Shown: positions 51,120 through 60,471, numbered from the stretch's first letter. The stretch is DNA of 64,000 bases from a bacterium (GCA_028821575.1 JAPPFW010000069.1:1-64000); one strand, 5' to 3'. The notes: generated by a model not told the origin, from the letters alone. Made by a program: numbers and translations.

Positions 51120-52635
51120 CCGAGTGCTCCTGGTGTGCTCCGGTCATGTACACGCCGACATCGGCCTCGGTAACCTCGGCCGGGTTCAACTCTACGACGA
51201 TCCGGCCTTCGAACATGACCAGGATCCGGGTGCTCAGAGCAAGGATCTCGGATAACTCTGCCGACACCATCAACACCGCTCCGCCCCCGTCCCGGAACGA
51301 TATCAAGCGGCTGTGTATGAACTCGATCGCCGCGATGTCGAGCCCCCTGGTGGGTTGCTCGGCGATGAGCAGGGGAGCCCCGTGGGACATCTCTCGCGCC
51401 ACTACAACCTTCTGGAGGTTACCGCCCGACAGCGTGGAGACGGGACTGCTGATCGGACCCGATCGGATGTCGTAGGCGCTGATGAGACTGCGGGCATGCT
51501 TACGGATGGCCCGCAGGCTGAACCAGCCTCTCCGCTGGAACGCCGGTCCGCGCTGGTGACTCATCAGCAGGTTGGCCCAGACCGAGGCCCGATGGCTGGT
51601 CCCCACCCCGTGGCGGTCCTCCGGTACGTAGGCCATGCCGCTGGACCGGCGGGCCGACACCTCCGCGTGGGTGATGTCAACCTCGTTCAGACGGATCGAG
51701 CCTGTGTCCGGTGTCCGTAACCCGGCAATCACCTCGATCAGCTCGCTCTGGCCGTTGCCCGCGATGCCTGCTATCCCGACGATCTCGCCCGAACGGACCT
51801 CCAGCGAGGCCTTTTGGACGGCTGGCCGCCCATGCTCCCCGGTCGCGCTGAGATCCGATACTGCTAGCACCGTTCTCCCCGGGCTGTGTTGCGGCGCCCG
51901 CCGGTCCAGATCGACATCGCGTCCGGTCATGTGCCGGGCAATCTCCTCAGGGCTCGTGTCGGCCGTGACGAGATGGGCTACCGACCTGCCGTCCCGGAGA
52001 ACCGTGACTCGATCCGACAGGGACATCACCTCACCCAGCTTGTGGGTGATGAACAGGATCGTGCGTCCGGAGTCCCTGAGAAGCCTGATCACCTCGAAGA
52101 GCTTGTCGCGCTCCTGGGGCGTCAGCACCGCGGTCGGTTCATCCAGGATGAGGATCTGCGCATCCCGGTAGAGGGCTTTGAGGATCTCGACCCTCTGCAA
52201 CACCCCTACCGGGAGGTTCTCGACCACTGCGGTCGGGTCGACCGCCAGTCCATACCGGTTGGCGACGGCGCTCACCTGCCGGATGCTCTCCGACCGGTCC
52301 ACCAGGCCGCTGCGGGTGGGCTCCTCGCGGAATACCACGTTGTCAGCCACGGTCAATGTGGGGAAGAGCCGGAAGGCCTGATGCACCATCCCGAGCCCGG
52401 CGCGTATGGCGTCGAGAGCGGATGTGAACCCCGCCGGTTGACCGTCTACCAGGATATGGCCGGCGTCGGCCGGGAACAGGCCGAACAGGATCGACATCAG
52501 GGTCGTCTTGCCCGCCCCGTTCTCCCCGACCACCGCGTGTATCTCCCCGGCGCGCACCGTCATGTCGATCGCGTCGTTGGCGAGCACTCCCGGGAACCGC
52601 TTGGTCACTCCCCGGAACTCGAGAGCAGGTGTCAC
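51112..52635 (-). CDS. Nucleoside-type ABC transporter ATPase with two ABC domains (NupO-like)
   Basis: A 507-residue double-ABC ATPase. Domain 1 has Walker A GENGAGKTTLMS and Walker B ILILDEPTAVLTP; domain 2 has a modified Walker A, GIAGNGQSELIEVI, and the signature LSGGNLQKVVVAREM. The degenerate second site is normal for the RbsA/NupO group. The GTG start at 52635 follows the BMP lipoprotein gene by 49 bases. Confidence 0.93.
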   Translation of the reverse strand: MTPALEFRGVTKRFPGVLANDAIDMTVRAGEIHAVVGENGAGKTTLMSILFGLFPADAGHILVDGQPAGFTSALDAIRAGLGMVHQAFRLFPTLTVADNVVFREEPTRSGLVDRSESIRQVSAVANRYGLAVDPTAVVENLPVGVLQRVEILKALYRDAQILILDEPTAVLTPQERDKLFEVIRLLRDSGRTILFITHKLGEVMSLSDRVTVLRDGRSVAHLVTADTSPEEIARHMTGRDVDLDRRAPQHSPGRTVLAVSDLSATGEHGRPAVQKASLEVRSGEIVGIAGIAGNGQSELIEVIAGLRTPDTGSIRLNEVDITHAEVSARRSSGMAYVPEDRHGVGTSHRASVWANLLMSHQRGPAFQRRGWFSLRAIRKHARSLISAYDIRSGPISSPVSTLSGGNLQKVVVAREMSHGAPLLIAEQPTRGLDIAAIEFIHSRLISFRDGGGAVLMVSAELSEILALSTRILVMFEGRIVVELNPAEVTEADVGVYMTGAHQEHSDG

Positions 52636-52684
52636 GGCATGTCAGCCGTTGTCACGGTACTCCTAGAAAGCCGACGATTCCCGA

Positions 52685-53821
52685 TCAGCCGAACAAGGGA
52701 TCGTTGACCACGATCGAGCCGTCGATGATCCCCTCGGCTACCGCGCGGACTTCCTCGACGATCTCCGGGTAGTCGGCGATCACGCACTGGCTGTCGGCCA
52801 GGTCCGGTTGCAGAGCCATCACGCCGGTGCCGCCTTCGGCCAATCCGAAGGACACCACCGGACCGGCAGTTCCGTCCAGTACCTGGTCGAGGAGTTGCTC
52901 GACCACCGCATCGACCACCTTCAGGTTGTTGTCGACGATGTAACCGGGCGCGCTGGGGCACTCGTTGACGTCCACACCGTAGGAAAGGAAGCCGGCCTCC
53001 TCGGCGGCTTCGAAGATACCGCCATTAGACCCGGCGCCGACCGCGAAGATGTGGTCGGGACCCTGCGCCGCCAGTGAGAGGGCCAGCTCCTTGCCGCGGG
53101 CGGGGTCGGAGAACGGGTTGTCGCCGGCGATGAACACCGCCGAGTTGACGATATCGGGATCAACCGACTGTGCTCCCTCGGCGAAGCTCTGCCACCACCG
53201 CTTGAAGAACGGGATGTCGAGCGCCACGACCGACCCGATCTGCTTGGCCTCGGAGAGATGACCGGCCATCACTCCCAGCAGGAAGGCACCCTCGTGCTCC
53301 CGGAAGACGCCGCAGTGCAGGTTGGGCGCAGGCTCGTCAGGGCAGGCGTCGATGATGATGAACTTCTGGTCGGGATTGGCCTTGGAGTACTCGTCGGCCA
53401 TTTCGACCAGCGTGAACGTCGTCAGAACGATGACGTCCGGCGCCTCGTCGATGGCTGCCTCGATGTTGGCCCGCCGGGTGGAATCGTCCACCGACTCGAA
53501 GGTCTTCCAGGTCCCGCCGCGCCGCTCGGCCACCCGCTGGGTACCCACCTCGCCCAGGATCAGGAAGTTGTTCACCCCTAAGGGGTTGGGGCTGACATAG
53601 ATCAGGCTGACAGGTTCGGTGGCGGCAGTGGTGGTAGTCGCCTCCGTGGCCGCGGTGGTTGCCTCTGTGGCCGCGGTGGTTGCCTCTGTGGCCGGAGCGG
53701 CGGTCGTCTCGGGGGCAGCCGCGGTGGTCGCGGGTTCCTCCTCTGCGTCCGAGCCCCCACATGCCGCACCGACCATGGCGAGGAGCAGGGTGAGGATGAG
53801 GATTCTCCAGGGTCGTTTCAT
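52685..53821 (-). CDS. BMP-family nucleoside-binding lipoprotein
   Basis: Substrate receptor of the importer. I start at the ATG at 53821 (378 residues): GGGAG lies ten bases upstream and the signal peptide then reads KRPWRILILTLLLAMVGAAC, ending in a lipobox cysteine. A long Thr/Ala/Glu low-complexity linker of about 45 residues follows (repeats of TTAATEA), then the BMP fold with DDSTRRANIEAAIDEAPDVIVLTTF, QKFIIIDACPDE and SYGVDVNECP. BMP proteins bind purine nucleosides in PnrA and its relatives. First gene of the four-gene operon. The 2.1 kb downstream of the opposite end carries salvage genes, which supports a nucleoside ligand. Confidence 0.9.
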   Translation of the reverse strand: MKRPWRILILTLLLAMVGAACGGSDAEEEPATTAAAPETTAAPATEATTAATEATTAATEATTTTAATEPVSLIYVSPNPLGVNNFLILGEVGTQRVAERRGGTWKTFESVDDSTRRANIEAAIDEAPDVIVLTTFTLVEMADEYSKANPDQKFIIIDACPDEPAPNLHCGVFREHEGAFLLGVMAGHLSEAKQIGSVVALDIPFFKRWWQSFAEGAQSVDPDIVNSAVFIAGDNPFSDPARGKELALSLAAQGPDHIFAVGAGSNGGIFEAAEEAGFLSYGVDVNECPSAPGYIVDNNLKVVDAVVEQLLDQVLDGTAGPVVSFGLAEGGTGVMALQPDLADSQCVIADYPEIVEEVRAVAEGIIDGSIVVNDPLFG

Positions 53822-53899
53822 GATGTGTGTTCTCCCTTTCTTCGATTGTGTCGACACCCGACCTCCGACGTTACGAGACCGAGCATATGGTTCATGACT

Positions 53900-54955
53900 T
53901 CATTGCTCCGGGGTCAAGGGTTGGCGTAGATCCCCCAGTGGAACCGAGTCCAGGCTATCACCCGTATCCAAGCGAACCACGCGGCGGTCGGTCACGATCG
54001 CGGTGATCAAAGAGGCGGGTGTTATGTCGAAGGCCGGGTTGGCCGCCCGGGTGTTCTCCGGGGCGGTGGTTGCGGTCCGGACGGCCACCACCTCTTCCCC
54101 GTCCCGGTCCTCGATAGGTATGGACTCACCGTCGGGTGTGTCGAAGTCCAGGGTTGACTCGGGTGCCACCACGATGAACGGAACGCCCGCGTTGCGCGCT
54201 CCCAGGGCCAGGGAGAAGGTCCCGATCTTGTTGGCGGTGTCACCGTTGGCGGCAACCCGGTCGGCGCCCGTGAGCACCACGTCTGCCTGGCGCCGGGCCA
54301 GCATGAACGGGGCTGCCGAATCCACAAGGAGACGGTGCGGCGCGCCCATCCGCCCCAGTTCCCAGGTGGTCAGGCGAGCGCCCTGAAGCAGCGGTCTGGT
54401 CTCCAGGGCCAGGGCTTCCGCAAGCGCTCCTCGCTCATGCAGGGTCTGGATCACTGCGAGTGCCGTCCCGCGTTCTATCGTGGCCAGCCCACCCGTATTA
54501 CATATGGTCATGGCCCGGGCGGTGGCTTCGCCGACGAGTTCCAGGACCAGGTCGGCGCCGTACTCGCCCATCGATACCGACGCGGCGATCTCCTCGTCCC
54601 GTATGAGCAGAGCCTCCTCCAAGGCGCGGTCGCGACCATGCCGGGCCACCGCCGCCACCCGATCCACCATCCGGGCCAGGTTCACCGCGGTGGGGCGGGC
54701 TTGCCGGAGGAAGGCTATCGCTGAGTCGAGTTCTTCACCGGATGCACCGTGAGTCTGTATGGCCAGAACCACCCCCAATGCTCCTGCCACCCCGATCGCC
54801 GGGGCGCCCCGGACGGATAGGCGGCGGATAGCCGCGACCATGTCGGGCACTGACTCGATCCTCAGCGTCTCGTACGAGTCCGGGAGTCGGGTCTGGTCGA
54901 CCATGAGGACGGCTCCGTCGATCCAGTCGAGCGAACGGTCTCCGAGTTGGCTCAT
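53900..54955 (-). CDS. mtnA: S-methyl-5-thioribose-1-phosphate isomerase (or related sugar-1-phosphate isomerase)
   Basis: Isomerises methylthioribose-1-phosphate (and, in some organisms, 5-deoxyribose-1-phosphate) to the ribulose-1-phosphate form. The 351-residue protein has RGAPAIGVAGALGVVLA, the catalytic Cys in MTICNTGGLAT and the catalytic Asp in LTGADRVAANGDTANKIGT. Start at the ATG at 54955; a longer frame to 55015 reads through the AGCCACA repeats and cannot be family sequence. It is divergent from an MTA/SAH-type deaminase gene. No mtnB, C, D or E gene is in the window, so methionine salvage proper is not evident. Confidence 0.92.
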   Translation of the reverse strand: MSQLGDRSLDWIDGAVLMVDQTRLPDSYETLRIESVPDMVAAIRRLSVRGAPAIGVAGALGVVLAIQTHGASGEELDSAIAFLRQARPTAVNLARMVDRVAAVARHGRDRALEEALLIRDEEIAASVSMGEYGADLVLELVGEATARAMTICNTGGLATIERGTALAVIQTLHERGALAEALALETRPLLQGARLTTWELGRMGAPHRLLVDSAAPFMLARRQADVVLTGADRVAANGDTANKIGTFSLALGARNAGVPFIVVAPESTLDFDTPDGESIPIEDRDGEEVVAVRTATTAPENTRAANPAFDITPASLITAIVTDRRVVRLDTGDSLDSVPLGDLRQPLTPEQ

Positions 54956-54972
54956 GATCCTATGGTAGAACC

Positions 54973-55018
54973 AGCCACAAGCCACAAGCCACAAGCCACA
55001 AGCCACAAGCCACAAGCC
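54973..55018. repeat. Six perfect tandem copies of AGCCACA in the mtnA-deaminase intergenic region
   Basis: Six uninterrupted units from 54973 to 55014, then a partial AGCC. They fill most of the 76-bp gap between two divergent genes, so both promoters must overlap or flank them. The unit, read as TGTGGCT/GTGGCTT on the minus strand, belongs to the heptamer family seen at other gene ends. Perfect short tandem repeats here could change in number and shift promoter spacing. Confidence 0.9.
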
Positions 55019-55031
55019 CGGGAGAGAGCGT

Positions 55032-56336
55032 ATGGACCGCTATCTGGCAGACACGCTGCTGACCATGTCCGGCGACCAGCGTCCTATTCCGGGCGGGTTG
55101 GTGGACGTAGCAGAGGGACGGGTTGTCTGGTTGGGGCCGGCTAGCGAAGCGCCCGACCGCGGTGACGCAGTGGTTCATCGCATCGACGGCATCCTGATGC
55201 CGGGGATGGTCAACATCCACTGCCATACGCCGATGGTGCTGCTCAGGGGAGCGGGGGAGGGTCTGCCCGTGGACCGCTGGCTCCACGAGGTCATGTGGCC
55301 CCGGGAGGCTCGCCTGACCCCGGAGGACGTGCGGATCGGGATGCAGGCGGGCGCTGTCGAGTTACTGGCCAACGGGATCACCACTTCGGTCGAGATGTAC
55401 TTCCATGGCGACGCCGTGGCAGGAGGGGCGGCGGACGCCGGGCTGCGGTGTCTGGTGACTGCGCCTGTGATCGAGGATGCACAACTCGATCGGTTCGGAA
55501 CCTGGCAGGCGCAACTGGAGGAGATGGTGGCCACCCGGGAGCGGTGGGCGTCGAACGATCTGATCGAGGTGGGTCTCGGTCCCCACGCCGCCTACTCGCT
55601 GTCCGACGAATGCCTGCGACGGATCGCCGCCATCGCGGCCGAGACCGGCATGCTTGTACACATCCACATGGCTGAGCAGGAGTGGGAGGACGGAGCGGTG
55701 CGGGAGCGGTGTGGGATGTCCGCGCCGGCGTACCTGGAGTCGGTGGGGCTACTGGACGGCCGGGCGCTGGCTGCCCATGCGGTCTGGATGCCGGATGACG
55801 ACATCGAGATCCTGGCCAGGAACGGGGTGGCAGTGGCCCACTGCCCTTGTTCGAACTCCAAACACGGCTCCGGCGTGGCGAGACTGTTAGACCTGCTACG
55901 GGCAGGTGTTCGGGTGGGTCTGGGCACCGACGGGCCGGCGTCCCACCACCGCCTCGACCTCTTCGAGGAGATGCGGATGGCGATCCGCCTGGCGCGCCTG
56001 AAGGCAGGGGACGCTGCCATCCTGCCGGCCAACCAAGCCCTGCACATGGCCACTGCCGGGGCGGCCGACTGCATAGACCGTCCTGACCTGGGGCGCCTCG
56101 CCCCCGGCGCATGGGCGGACATGGTGGCTCTCTGCGGTGACGAGCCGGCGCTGAACCCGGTGATCCCGGACGAGGACGATCCCATCTCCCGCGTCGTCTG
56201 GTCAGGATCGCCCGGAGCTGTCCGGTCCGTCTGGGTCGGCGGACGCCTGGTGGTGGACGATGGACAGGTGATTTCCATAGATACAAGGTCGGTGCACTCG
56301 GACATGGAGCGACGGGCCCGGCGGTTGGCGCGGTGA
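55032..56336 (+). CDS. 5'-methylthioadenosine/S-adenosylhomocysteine/5'-deoxyadenosine deaminase-type amidohydrolase
   Basis: A 434-residue metal-dependent deaminase of the MtaD/DadD family. Metal ligands are in MPGMVNIHCHTPM (HxH), HIHMAEQEWE and LGTDGPASHH; LGPHAAYSLSDECL matches the family's substrate-site block. It converts adenine nucleosides with altered 5' ends to the hypoxanthine form. Related guanine or chlorohydrolase activities cannot be excluded. It is divergent from mtnA and overlaps the downstream cupin gene by four bases (GTGA), so it heads an operon with the cupin and SDR genes. Confidence 0.85.
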   Translation: MDRYLADTLLTMSGDQRPIPGGLVDVAEGRVVWLGPASEAPDRGDAVVHRIDGILMPGMVNIHCHTPMVLLRGAGEGLPVDRWLHEVMWPREARLTPEDVRIGMQAGAVELLANGITTSVEMYFHGDAVAGGAADAGLRCLVTAPVIEDAQLDRFGTWQAQLEEMVATRERWASNDLIEVGLGPHAAYSLSDECLRRIAAIAAETGMLVHIHMAEQEWEDGAVRERCGMSAPAYLESVGLLDGRALAAHAVWMPDDDIEILARNGVAVAHCPCSNSKHGSGVARLLDLLRAGVRVGLGTDGPASHHRLDLFEEMRMAIRLARLKAGDAAILPANQALHMATAGAADCIDRPDLGRLAPGAWADMVALCGDEPALNPVIPDEDDPISRVVWSGSPGAVRSVWVGGRLVVDDGQVISIDTRSVHSDMERRARRLAR

Positions 56337-56821
56337 CCGGCGCCGAAGTGTCCGCACTTCTCGGATTGGCGCCGCTCCCCTTGGAAGGGGGGATGTGGGC
56401 TCGCACCTGGGCGGACGAGCACGGGAGCGGCATCTACTACCTGCTCCAGCCCGGCGACTTCTCGGCCCTGCACCGGCTGGACGCAACAGAGCTGTGGCAT
56501 CACTACGCGGGGGATCCGGTGGAGATGCTGCTGCTGGAACCGGAGGGTGGGGTGCGGGGCCATGTCCTCGGGGACGAACTGGCCGCGGGGCAGAGACCGT
56601 GCGTGGTCGTAAAGGCCGGTGTGTGGATGGGAGCCAGGACGGTGGGTGCCTGGTCGCTGGTGGGCGCCACCATGGCTCCGCCGTACCGTGATAAGGGATT
56701 CGAGCTGGGCGAAGCGGCCGAACTCATGGACCGTTACCCGGGTGCCGCCGACCGGATCCCCCGCTACGTTAGGGCTAGCCCCGTGTCCGGGACCAGTTCG
56801 GCCGAGAGGAGCACGCAATGA
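56333..56821 (+). CDS. DUF985-type cupin
   Basis: A 162-residue cupin of the DUF985 (Cupin_5) family: GSGIYYLLQPGDFSALHRLDATELWHHYAGDPVEMLLL, then GVWMGARTVGAWSLVGATMAPPYRDKGFELG. The conserved His in ALHRLDATELWHH probably binds a metal or sugar. The biochemical role of the family is not established. It is coupled to the deaminase by a GTGA overlap and to the following SDR by an ATGA overlap, so it is part of the same pathway unit. It is not acireductone dioxygenase (MtnD), which has a different cupin signature. Confidence 0.85.
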   Translation: MTGAEVSALLGLAPLPLEGGMWARTWADEHGSGIYYLLQPGDFSALHRLDATELWHHYAGDPVEMLLLEPEGGVRGHVLGDELAAGQRPCVVVKAGVWMGARTVGAWSLVGATMAPPYRDKGFELGEAAELMDRYPGAADRIPRYVRASPVSGTSSAERSTQ

Positions 56822-57591
56822 ACGACCTGCCCTCTCCTGCCGAGATGGTTGACCTCGATGGCCGGGTCGTTGTGGTCACCGGTGCCGGCGGCAATATCGG
56901 GTCCGGGATAGCGCGCCGGTTGGTGGCCGCCGGTGCCACGGTGGTCGCCCACACCCGCTCCTCGCCGGTGGATCACCTTCGCGATCGGTCGGGCGAACCA
57001 CTCCATACCGTCGTAGCCGACTTGGCCACGGCCAGCGGTCCCCGAGAGCTGGTCAAGCTGGTCGTGCGGCACTTGGGACGCCTCGACGCTCTGGTCAACA
57101 ACGCCGGAGTCCAACCCGTGGCGCCCTTCGCCGAACTCACCGATGACCAGTGGTCAGAGATGATCGACACCAACCTGACCGCGGTGCACCGCCTCACCCA
57201 GGCCGCTGCGGCGGCGATGGAAACCCGAGGCGCGGGCGGGTCGATAGTCCATATCTCATCGATCGAGGGGTCCAATCCCGCACCCGGACACGGGCACTAC
57301 TCGGTCTCGAAGGCCGCTCTCATCATGCACGCCAGGGCGGCGGCGCTCACCTATGGTCCGTCCGGCATCAGGGTCAACACGGTGTCCCCCGGTCTCATCT
57401 CCCGCCCCGGGATAGTGACGGAGTGGCCGGAGGGCGTGCGTCGGTGGAGGGAGGCATGCCCTCTGGAACGGCTTGGCACACCGGAGGACATAGGCGACGC
57501 CTGCGTGTTTCTGTGCTCTGACTTGGCTCGCTGGATCACCGGAGCCAACCTGGTGGTGGACGGCGGCGTACTCAGCCGGCCCACCTGGTGA
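56818..57591 (+). CDS. Short-chain dehydrogenase/reductase
   Basis: A 257-residue classical SDR: VTGAGGNIGSG (near residue 21), NNAG, Ser in HISSIEG, catalytic YSVSK and GANLVVDGG. It overlaps the cupin gene by four bases and precedes a second SDR by ten. The Arg/Ser after the second strand (AHTRSS) suggests NADP(H) use. The substrate is unknown, though the setting implies a sugar-derived aldehyde, ketone or alcohol. Confidence 0.88.
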   Translation: MNDLPSPAEMVDLDGRVVVVTGAGGNIGSGIARRLVAAGATVVAHTRSSPVDHLRDRSGEPLHTVVADLATASGPRELVKLVVRHLGRLDALVNNAGVQPVAPFAELTDDQWSEMIDTNLTAVHRLTQAAAAAMETRGAGGSIVHISSIEGSNPAPGHGHYSVSKAALIMHARAAALTYGPSGIRVNTVSPGLISRPGIVTEWPEGVRRWREACPLERLGTPEDIGDACVFLCSDLARWITGANLVVDGGVLSRPTW

Positions 57592-57601
57592 GAGCCCTGC
57601 G

Positions 57602-58384
57602 ATGAGCGGCCCCAGGTTGGCGGAGCGGGTCTTCCTGGTGACCGGCGCCGCCGGGGGGATAGGAGCCGGTGTCACCCGAGCGATCCTGGAGGAGCGCGGC
57701 CGGGTGGCGCTGGCGGACCTGGATCTCGACCGAGCGGAGAGGGTCGCCGCGATGGTCGATCCGGACGGCTCCTCGACCTGCGCGTTCCAGGGGGATGTCT
57801 CCTCGGTGGAAGATGTCGCCGCCGTCGTCCGGGGGACGTTGGACCGGTTCGAGCGCCTCGACGGAGCCGTCAACAACGCCGGAGCGGTGACGCTGGACGA
57901 GGCCTGGGACGCGACCGCCGCCGATTGGAAGCACCAGTTGGATGTGAACGTAACCGGGTCCTTCCTGGTCGCGAAGGCCGTCGGCATGCACCTGAAGACC
58001 ACCGGCGGGGGCTCCATCGTCAACGTCTCGTCCAATTGCGGCAAGGTCGGTTACCGCAACATGGCCGCCTACAACGCCTCCAAGGCCGCGGTGATAGGCC
58101 TCACGCGTTCGCTTTCCATGGAGTGGGCCGAACACGGTATCAACGTGAACGCAGTGTGCCCGGGAGGTGTCGACACCCCGATGCTGCGCGGGGTGGCGGA
58201 GTGGTTGTCGCCCCGTCTCGACATACCGGCCGACGAGCTCCTGTCGGGGATGGGCCCCGCGCAACTGGCGAGGAGGGTCAGCCCGCTGGAGGTGGGAAGG
58301 GTGATCGCCTTCCTCCTGTCGGATGATGCTCTGATCATCAGGGGCCAGGCCATCAACGTCGACGGCGGCGATACACCGTATTAG
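57602..58384 (+). CDS. Short-chain dehydrogenase/reductase
   Basis: A 260-residue classical SDR with VTGAAGGIGAG, Asp in LADLDLD (NAD(H) type), NNAG, VSSN with the catalytic Ser, YNASK and INVDGG. It differs clearly from the preceding SDR, so the two are not a recent duplication. The stop codon runs directly into GTGGTTG/GTGGTCA heptamers. Confidence 0.88.
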   Translation: MSGPRLAERVFLVTGAAGGIGAGVTRAILEERGRVALADLDLDRAERVAAMVDPDGSSTCAFQGDVSSVEDVAAVVRGTLDRFERLDGAVNNAGAVTLDEAWDATAADWKHQLDVNVTGSFLVAKAVGMHLKTTGGGSIVNVSSNCGKVGYRNMAAYNASKAAVIGLTRSLSMEWAEHGINVNAVCPGGVDTPMLRGVAEWLSPRLDIPADELLSGMGPAQLARRVSPLEVGRVIAFLLSDDALIIRGQAINVDGGDTPY

Positions 58385-58404
58385 TGGTTGGTGGTCAGTG
58401 GTCA
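58384..58404. repeat. Three 7-bp tandem units at the 3' end of the SDR gene
   Basis: GTGGTTG, GTGGTCA and GTGGTCA occupy 58384-58404, beginning on the last base of the stop codon. Further GTGGTC blocks follow near 58421. The units are of the same family as at 46895, 54973 and 60472. Confidence 0.6.
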
Positions 58405-58496
58405 ATCCGTCCACCGCCAGTGGTCGGTCTCCGAGTCTCTACGATACTTTGACAGCTCGGACAGCGAGCCATTAGCGGGCAACGGGTAACGGTCAG

Positions 58497-60467
58497 ATGG
58501 AGAACAGATGGCGGGACGCTGAGGCGTCAGCATTCGATGGACCTCTCGGTGGCTGTGTGTACGGGTCCAGGTTGCTGGGGATCAACCCTCGCCTGGTCCT
58601 GCACGGAGGAGGGAACACCTCGGTCAAGGCGCCGTTCGAGGACATCACGGGGCGGACCGTCGACGCCCTGTACGTGAAGGGGTCCGGTTGGGACCTTGCG
58701 ACCATCGAGGCGCCGGGGTTCACGCCCCTGCCCCTCGATCGCCTGCATGACCTGCTCGCTCTCGAGAGGCTGTCCGATCCCGACATGATGCGGGAACTGT
58801 CGGCCGCCAGGCTTGATCCCGCCGCCCCTCAGCCGTCCGTGGAGACCCTCCTGCACGCCTTCCTCCCTTTCCGGGCAGTGCAGCACAGCCATGCCGACGC
58901 CATCGTCACCCTCACCAACCTGACCGACGGCGAGGCGAGAATTGGTGAAGTGTTCGGCGACACGGTCGGGATAGTTCCCTACGTGATGCCGGGCTTCGAC
59001 CTGGCACGGGCGATCGTGGACATCTGGCGGGAGCAGTACCGGGAGGGGATGGAAGGCCTCGTGCTCCTCAACCACGGGCTGTTCACCTTCGGAGCCACGA
59101 CCAAGGCGGCCTACGCCCGCCATATCGGGCTGATCACGGTGGCCGAGCGCTGGCTAGGGGTGCATGCTCCCAAGGCGCAGCCGGACCGGGACACGCTCCC
59201 TCCCGCCTGCTCGCTGGAACTGGCCGGATTACGACTCCGGATCTCGGAGGCTGCAGGCAAACCGATGATCATGGCCCGCCACACCGACCGGACCACCACC
59301 CGGTTCGTGCGGCGCCCTGACCTGGATAGCCTGGCGACCCGGGGCCCGCTCACCCCCGACCATGTGATCAGGACCAAGCGGCTCCCCATGGTCGGGACCG
59401 ACGTCGACGGGTATGTCGATGCCTACCGGAGGTACTTCCAGGAGAACCGCCACCGGGGACGGACCGAGTTGACCATGCTCGACCCCGCTCCCCGGGTGGT
59501 GGTGGACCGGGACTTGGGCCTGGTGACAGTCGGCGAGACCGCCAAGGCCACCCGGATCGCGGCTGACATCTACCACCACACCATGCCGGTTCTCGAACGA
59601 TCCGAGGACCATCTCGGCGGCTATGCCGCCTTGAGCGCCGGCGATCTGTTCGAGGTCGAGTATTGGGATCTCGAGCAGGCCAAGCTCCGTAGGTCCGGCC
59701 GGCCCCCCGAGTTTGCCGGCATGGTGGCCGTGGTCACGGGCGCAGCGTCGGGAATCGGAGCCGCCTGCGCCGCTGAACTCCTCTCTGGAGGGTGCGCGGT
59801 GGCAGGGTTCGATCTGGATCCGAGTGTGGTCGGCAGGTTCACGGGCCCGGCCTGGCTCGGGATACAGGTCGACGTGACCGATCCCGAAGCTCAGCGACTT
59901 GCTCTCGACCGTACGGTGGAGCGTTTCGGAGGCGTCGACATCGCAGTGGCTGGGGCAGGGGTGTTCGGCCAGCCGGCGCCTCTCAGTGACCTTGACACCG
60001 CCCGGTGGCGTTCGGTCCAAGCCGTCAACACGGACGCGGTGGCGAACCTGCTCACCTCGTTGCACCCGCTACTTGCCCGCTCCCCGGTCGGCGGCCGGGT
60101 GGTGGTGGTCGGTTCGAAGAACGTGCCGGCGCCAGGCCGAGGTGCGGCTTCCTACTCTGTCTCGAAGGCGGCGGTGACTCAGCTGGCCAGGGTGGCAGCT
60201 CTTGAGTGGGCGGCAGACGGCATCCGCGTGAACGTCGTTCACCCGGACGGGGTCTTCGATACGGGCCTGTGGAGCGACGAGCTCATCGCCGAGCGCGCCG
60301 CCGCGTACGGTCTGACCCAGCAGGAGTACCGCACCAGAAACCTGCTCGGTGCCGAAGTAACCTCCATGCAGGTGGCCGCGGTCGTGACCGAGTTCTGCAG
60401 TGCAACCTTCGCTGCCACGACCGGTGCGCAGATTCCCGTCGACGGAGGAAACGACCGGGTGGTCTGA
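58497..60467 (+). CDS. Class II aldolase-SDR fusion (RhaD/RhaE-type sugar-1-phosphate aldolase/dehydrogenase)
   Basis: A 656-residue two-domain enzyme. The N-terminal part (about 1-390) is a class II aldolase/adducin domain: VLHGGGNTSVKAPF for phosphate binding, LYVKGSGWDL, the metal site in VQHSHADAIVTLTN and LLNHGLFTFG. The C-terminal part (about 405-656) is an SDR: VVTGAASGIGAACA, YSVSKAA and PVDGGND. In the known rhamnose enzyme of this architecture the aldolase yields dihydroxyacetone phosphate plus lactaldehyde and the SDR oxidises the aldehyde. No rhamnose gene is nearby; instead it lies with mtnA, a nucleoside deaminase and phosphorylases, so a ketose-1-phosphate from a nucleoside sugar is the more likely substrate (inference). 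Confidence 0.88.
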   Translation: MENRWRDAEASAFDGPLGGCVYGSRLLGINPRLVLHGGGNTSVKAPFEDITGRTVDALYVKGSGWDLATIEAPGFTPLPLDRLHDLLALERLSDPDMMRELSAARLDPAAPQPSVETLLHAFLPFRAVQHSHADAIVTLTNLTDGEARIGEVFGDTVGIVPYVMPGFDLARAIVDIWREQYREGMEGLVLLNHGLFTFGATTKAAYARHIGLITVAERWLGVHAPKAQPDRDTLPPACSLELAGLRLRISEAAGKPMIMARHTDRTTTRFVRRPDLDSLATRGPLTPDHVIRTKRLPMVGTDVDGYVDAYRRYFQENRHRGRTELTMLDPAPRVVVDRDLGLVTVGETAKATRIAADIYHHTMPVLERSEDHLGGYAALSAGDLFEVEYWDLEQAKLRRSGRPPEFAGMVAVVTGAASGIGAACAAELLSGGCAVAGFDLDPSVVGRFTGPAWLGIQVDVTDPEAQRLALDRTVERFGGVDIAVAGAGVFGQPAPLSDLDTARWRSVQAVNTDAVANLLTSLHPLLARSPVGGRVVVVGSKNVPAPGRGAASYSVSKAAVTQLARVAALEWAADGIRVNVVHPDGVFDTGLWSDELIAERAAAYGLTQQEYRTRNLLGAEVTSMQVAAVVTEFCSATFAATTGAQIPVDGGNDRVV

Positions 60468-60471
60468 ACTG

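Noticed and set aside
54973-55018. CRISPR array
   Set aside because: The units are 7 bp without spacers; none of the repeats in the window has the repeat-spacer pattern, and no cas gene is present.
56333-56821. Acireductone dioxygenase (mtnD) completing methionine salvage
   Set aside because: The cupin has the DUF985 signature, and the metal-binding motifs of MtnD are absent. With no mtnB, mtnC or mtnE either, classical methionine salvage is not supported.
58497-60467. Rhamnose catabolism role for the aldolase-SDR fusion
   Set aside because: The architecture is that of rhamnulose-1-phosphate aldolase/lactaldehyde dehydrogenase, but there is no rhamnose isomerase, kinase, mutarotase or transporter nearby. 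Kept only as an alternative.
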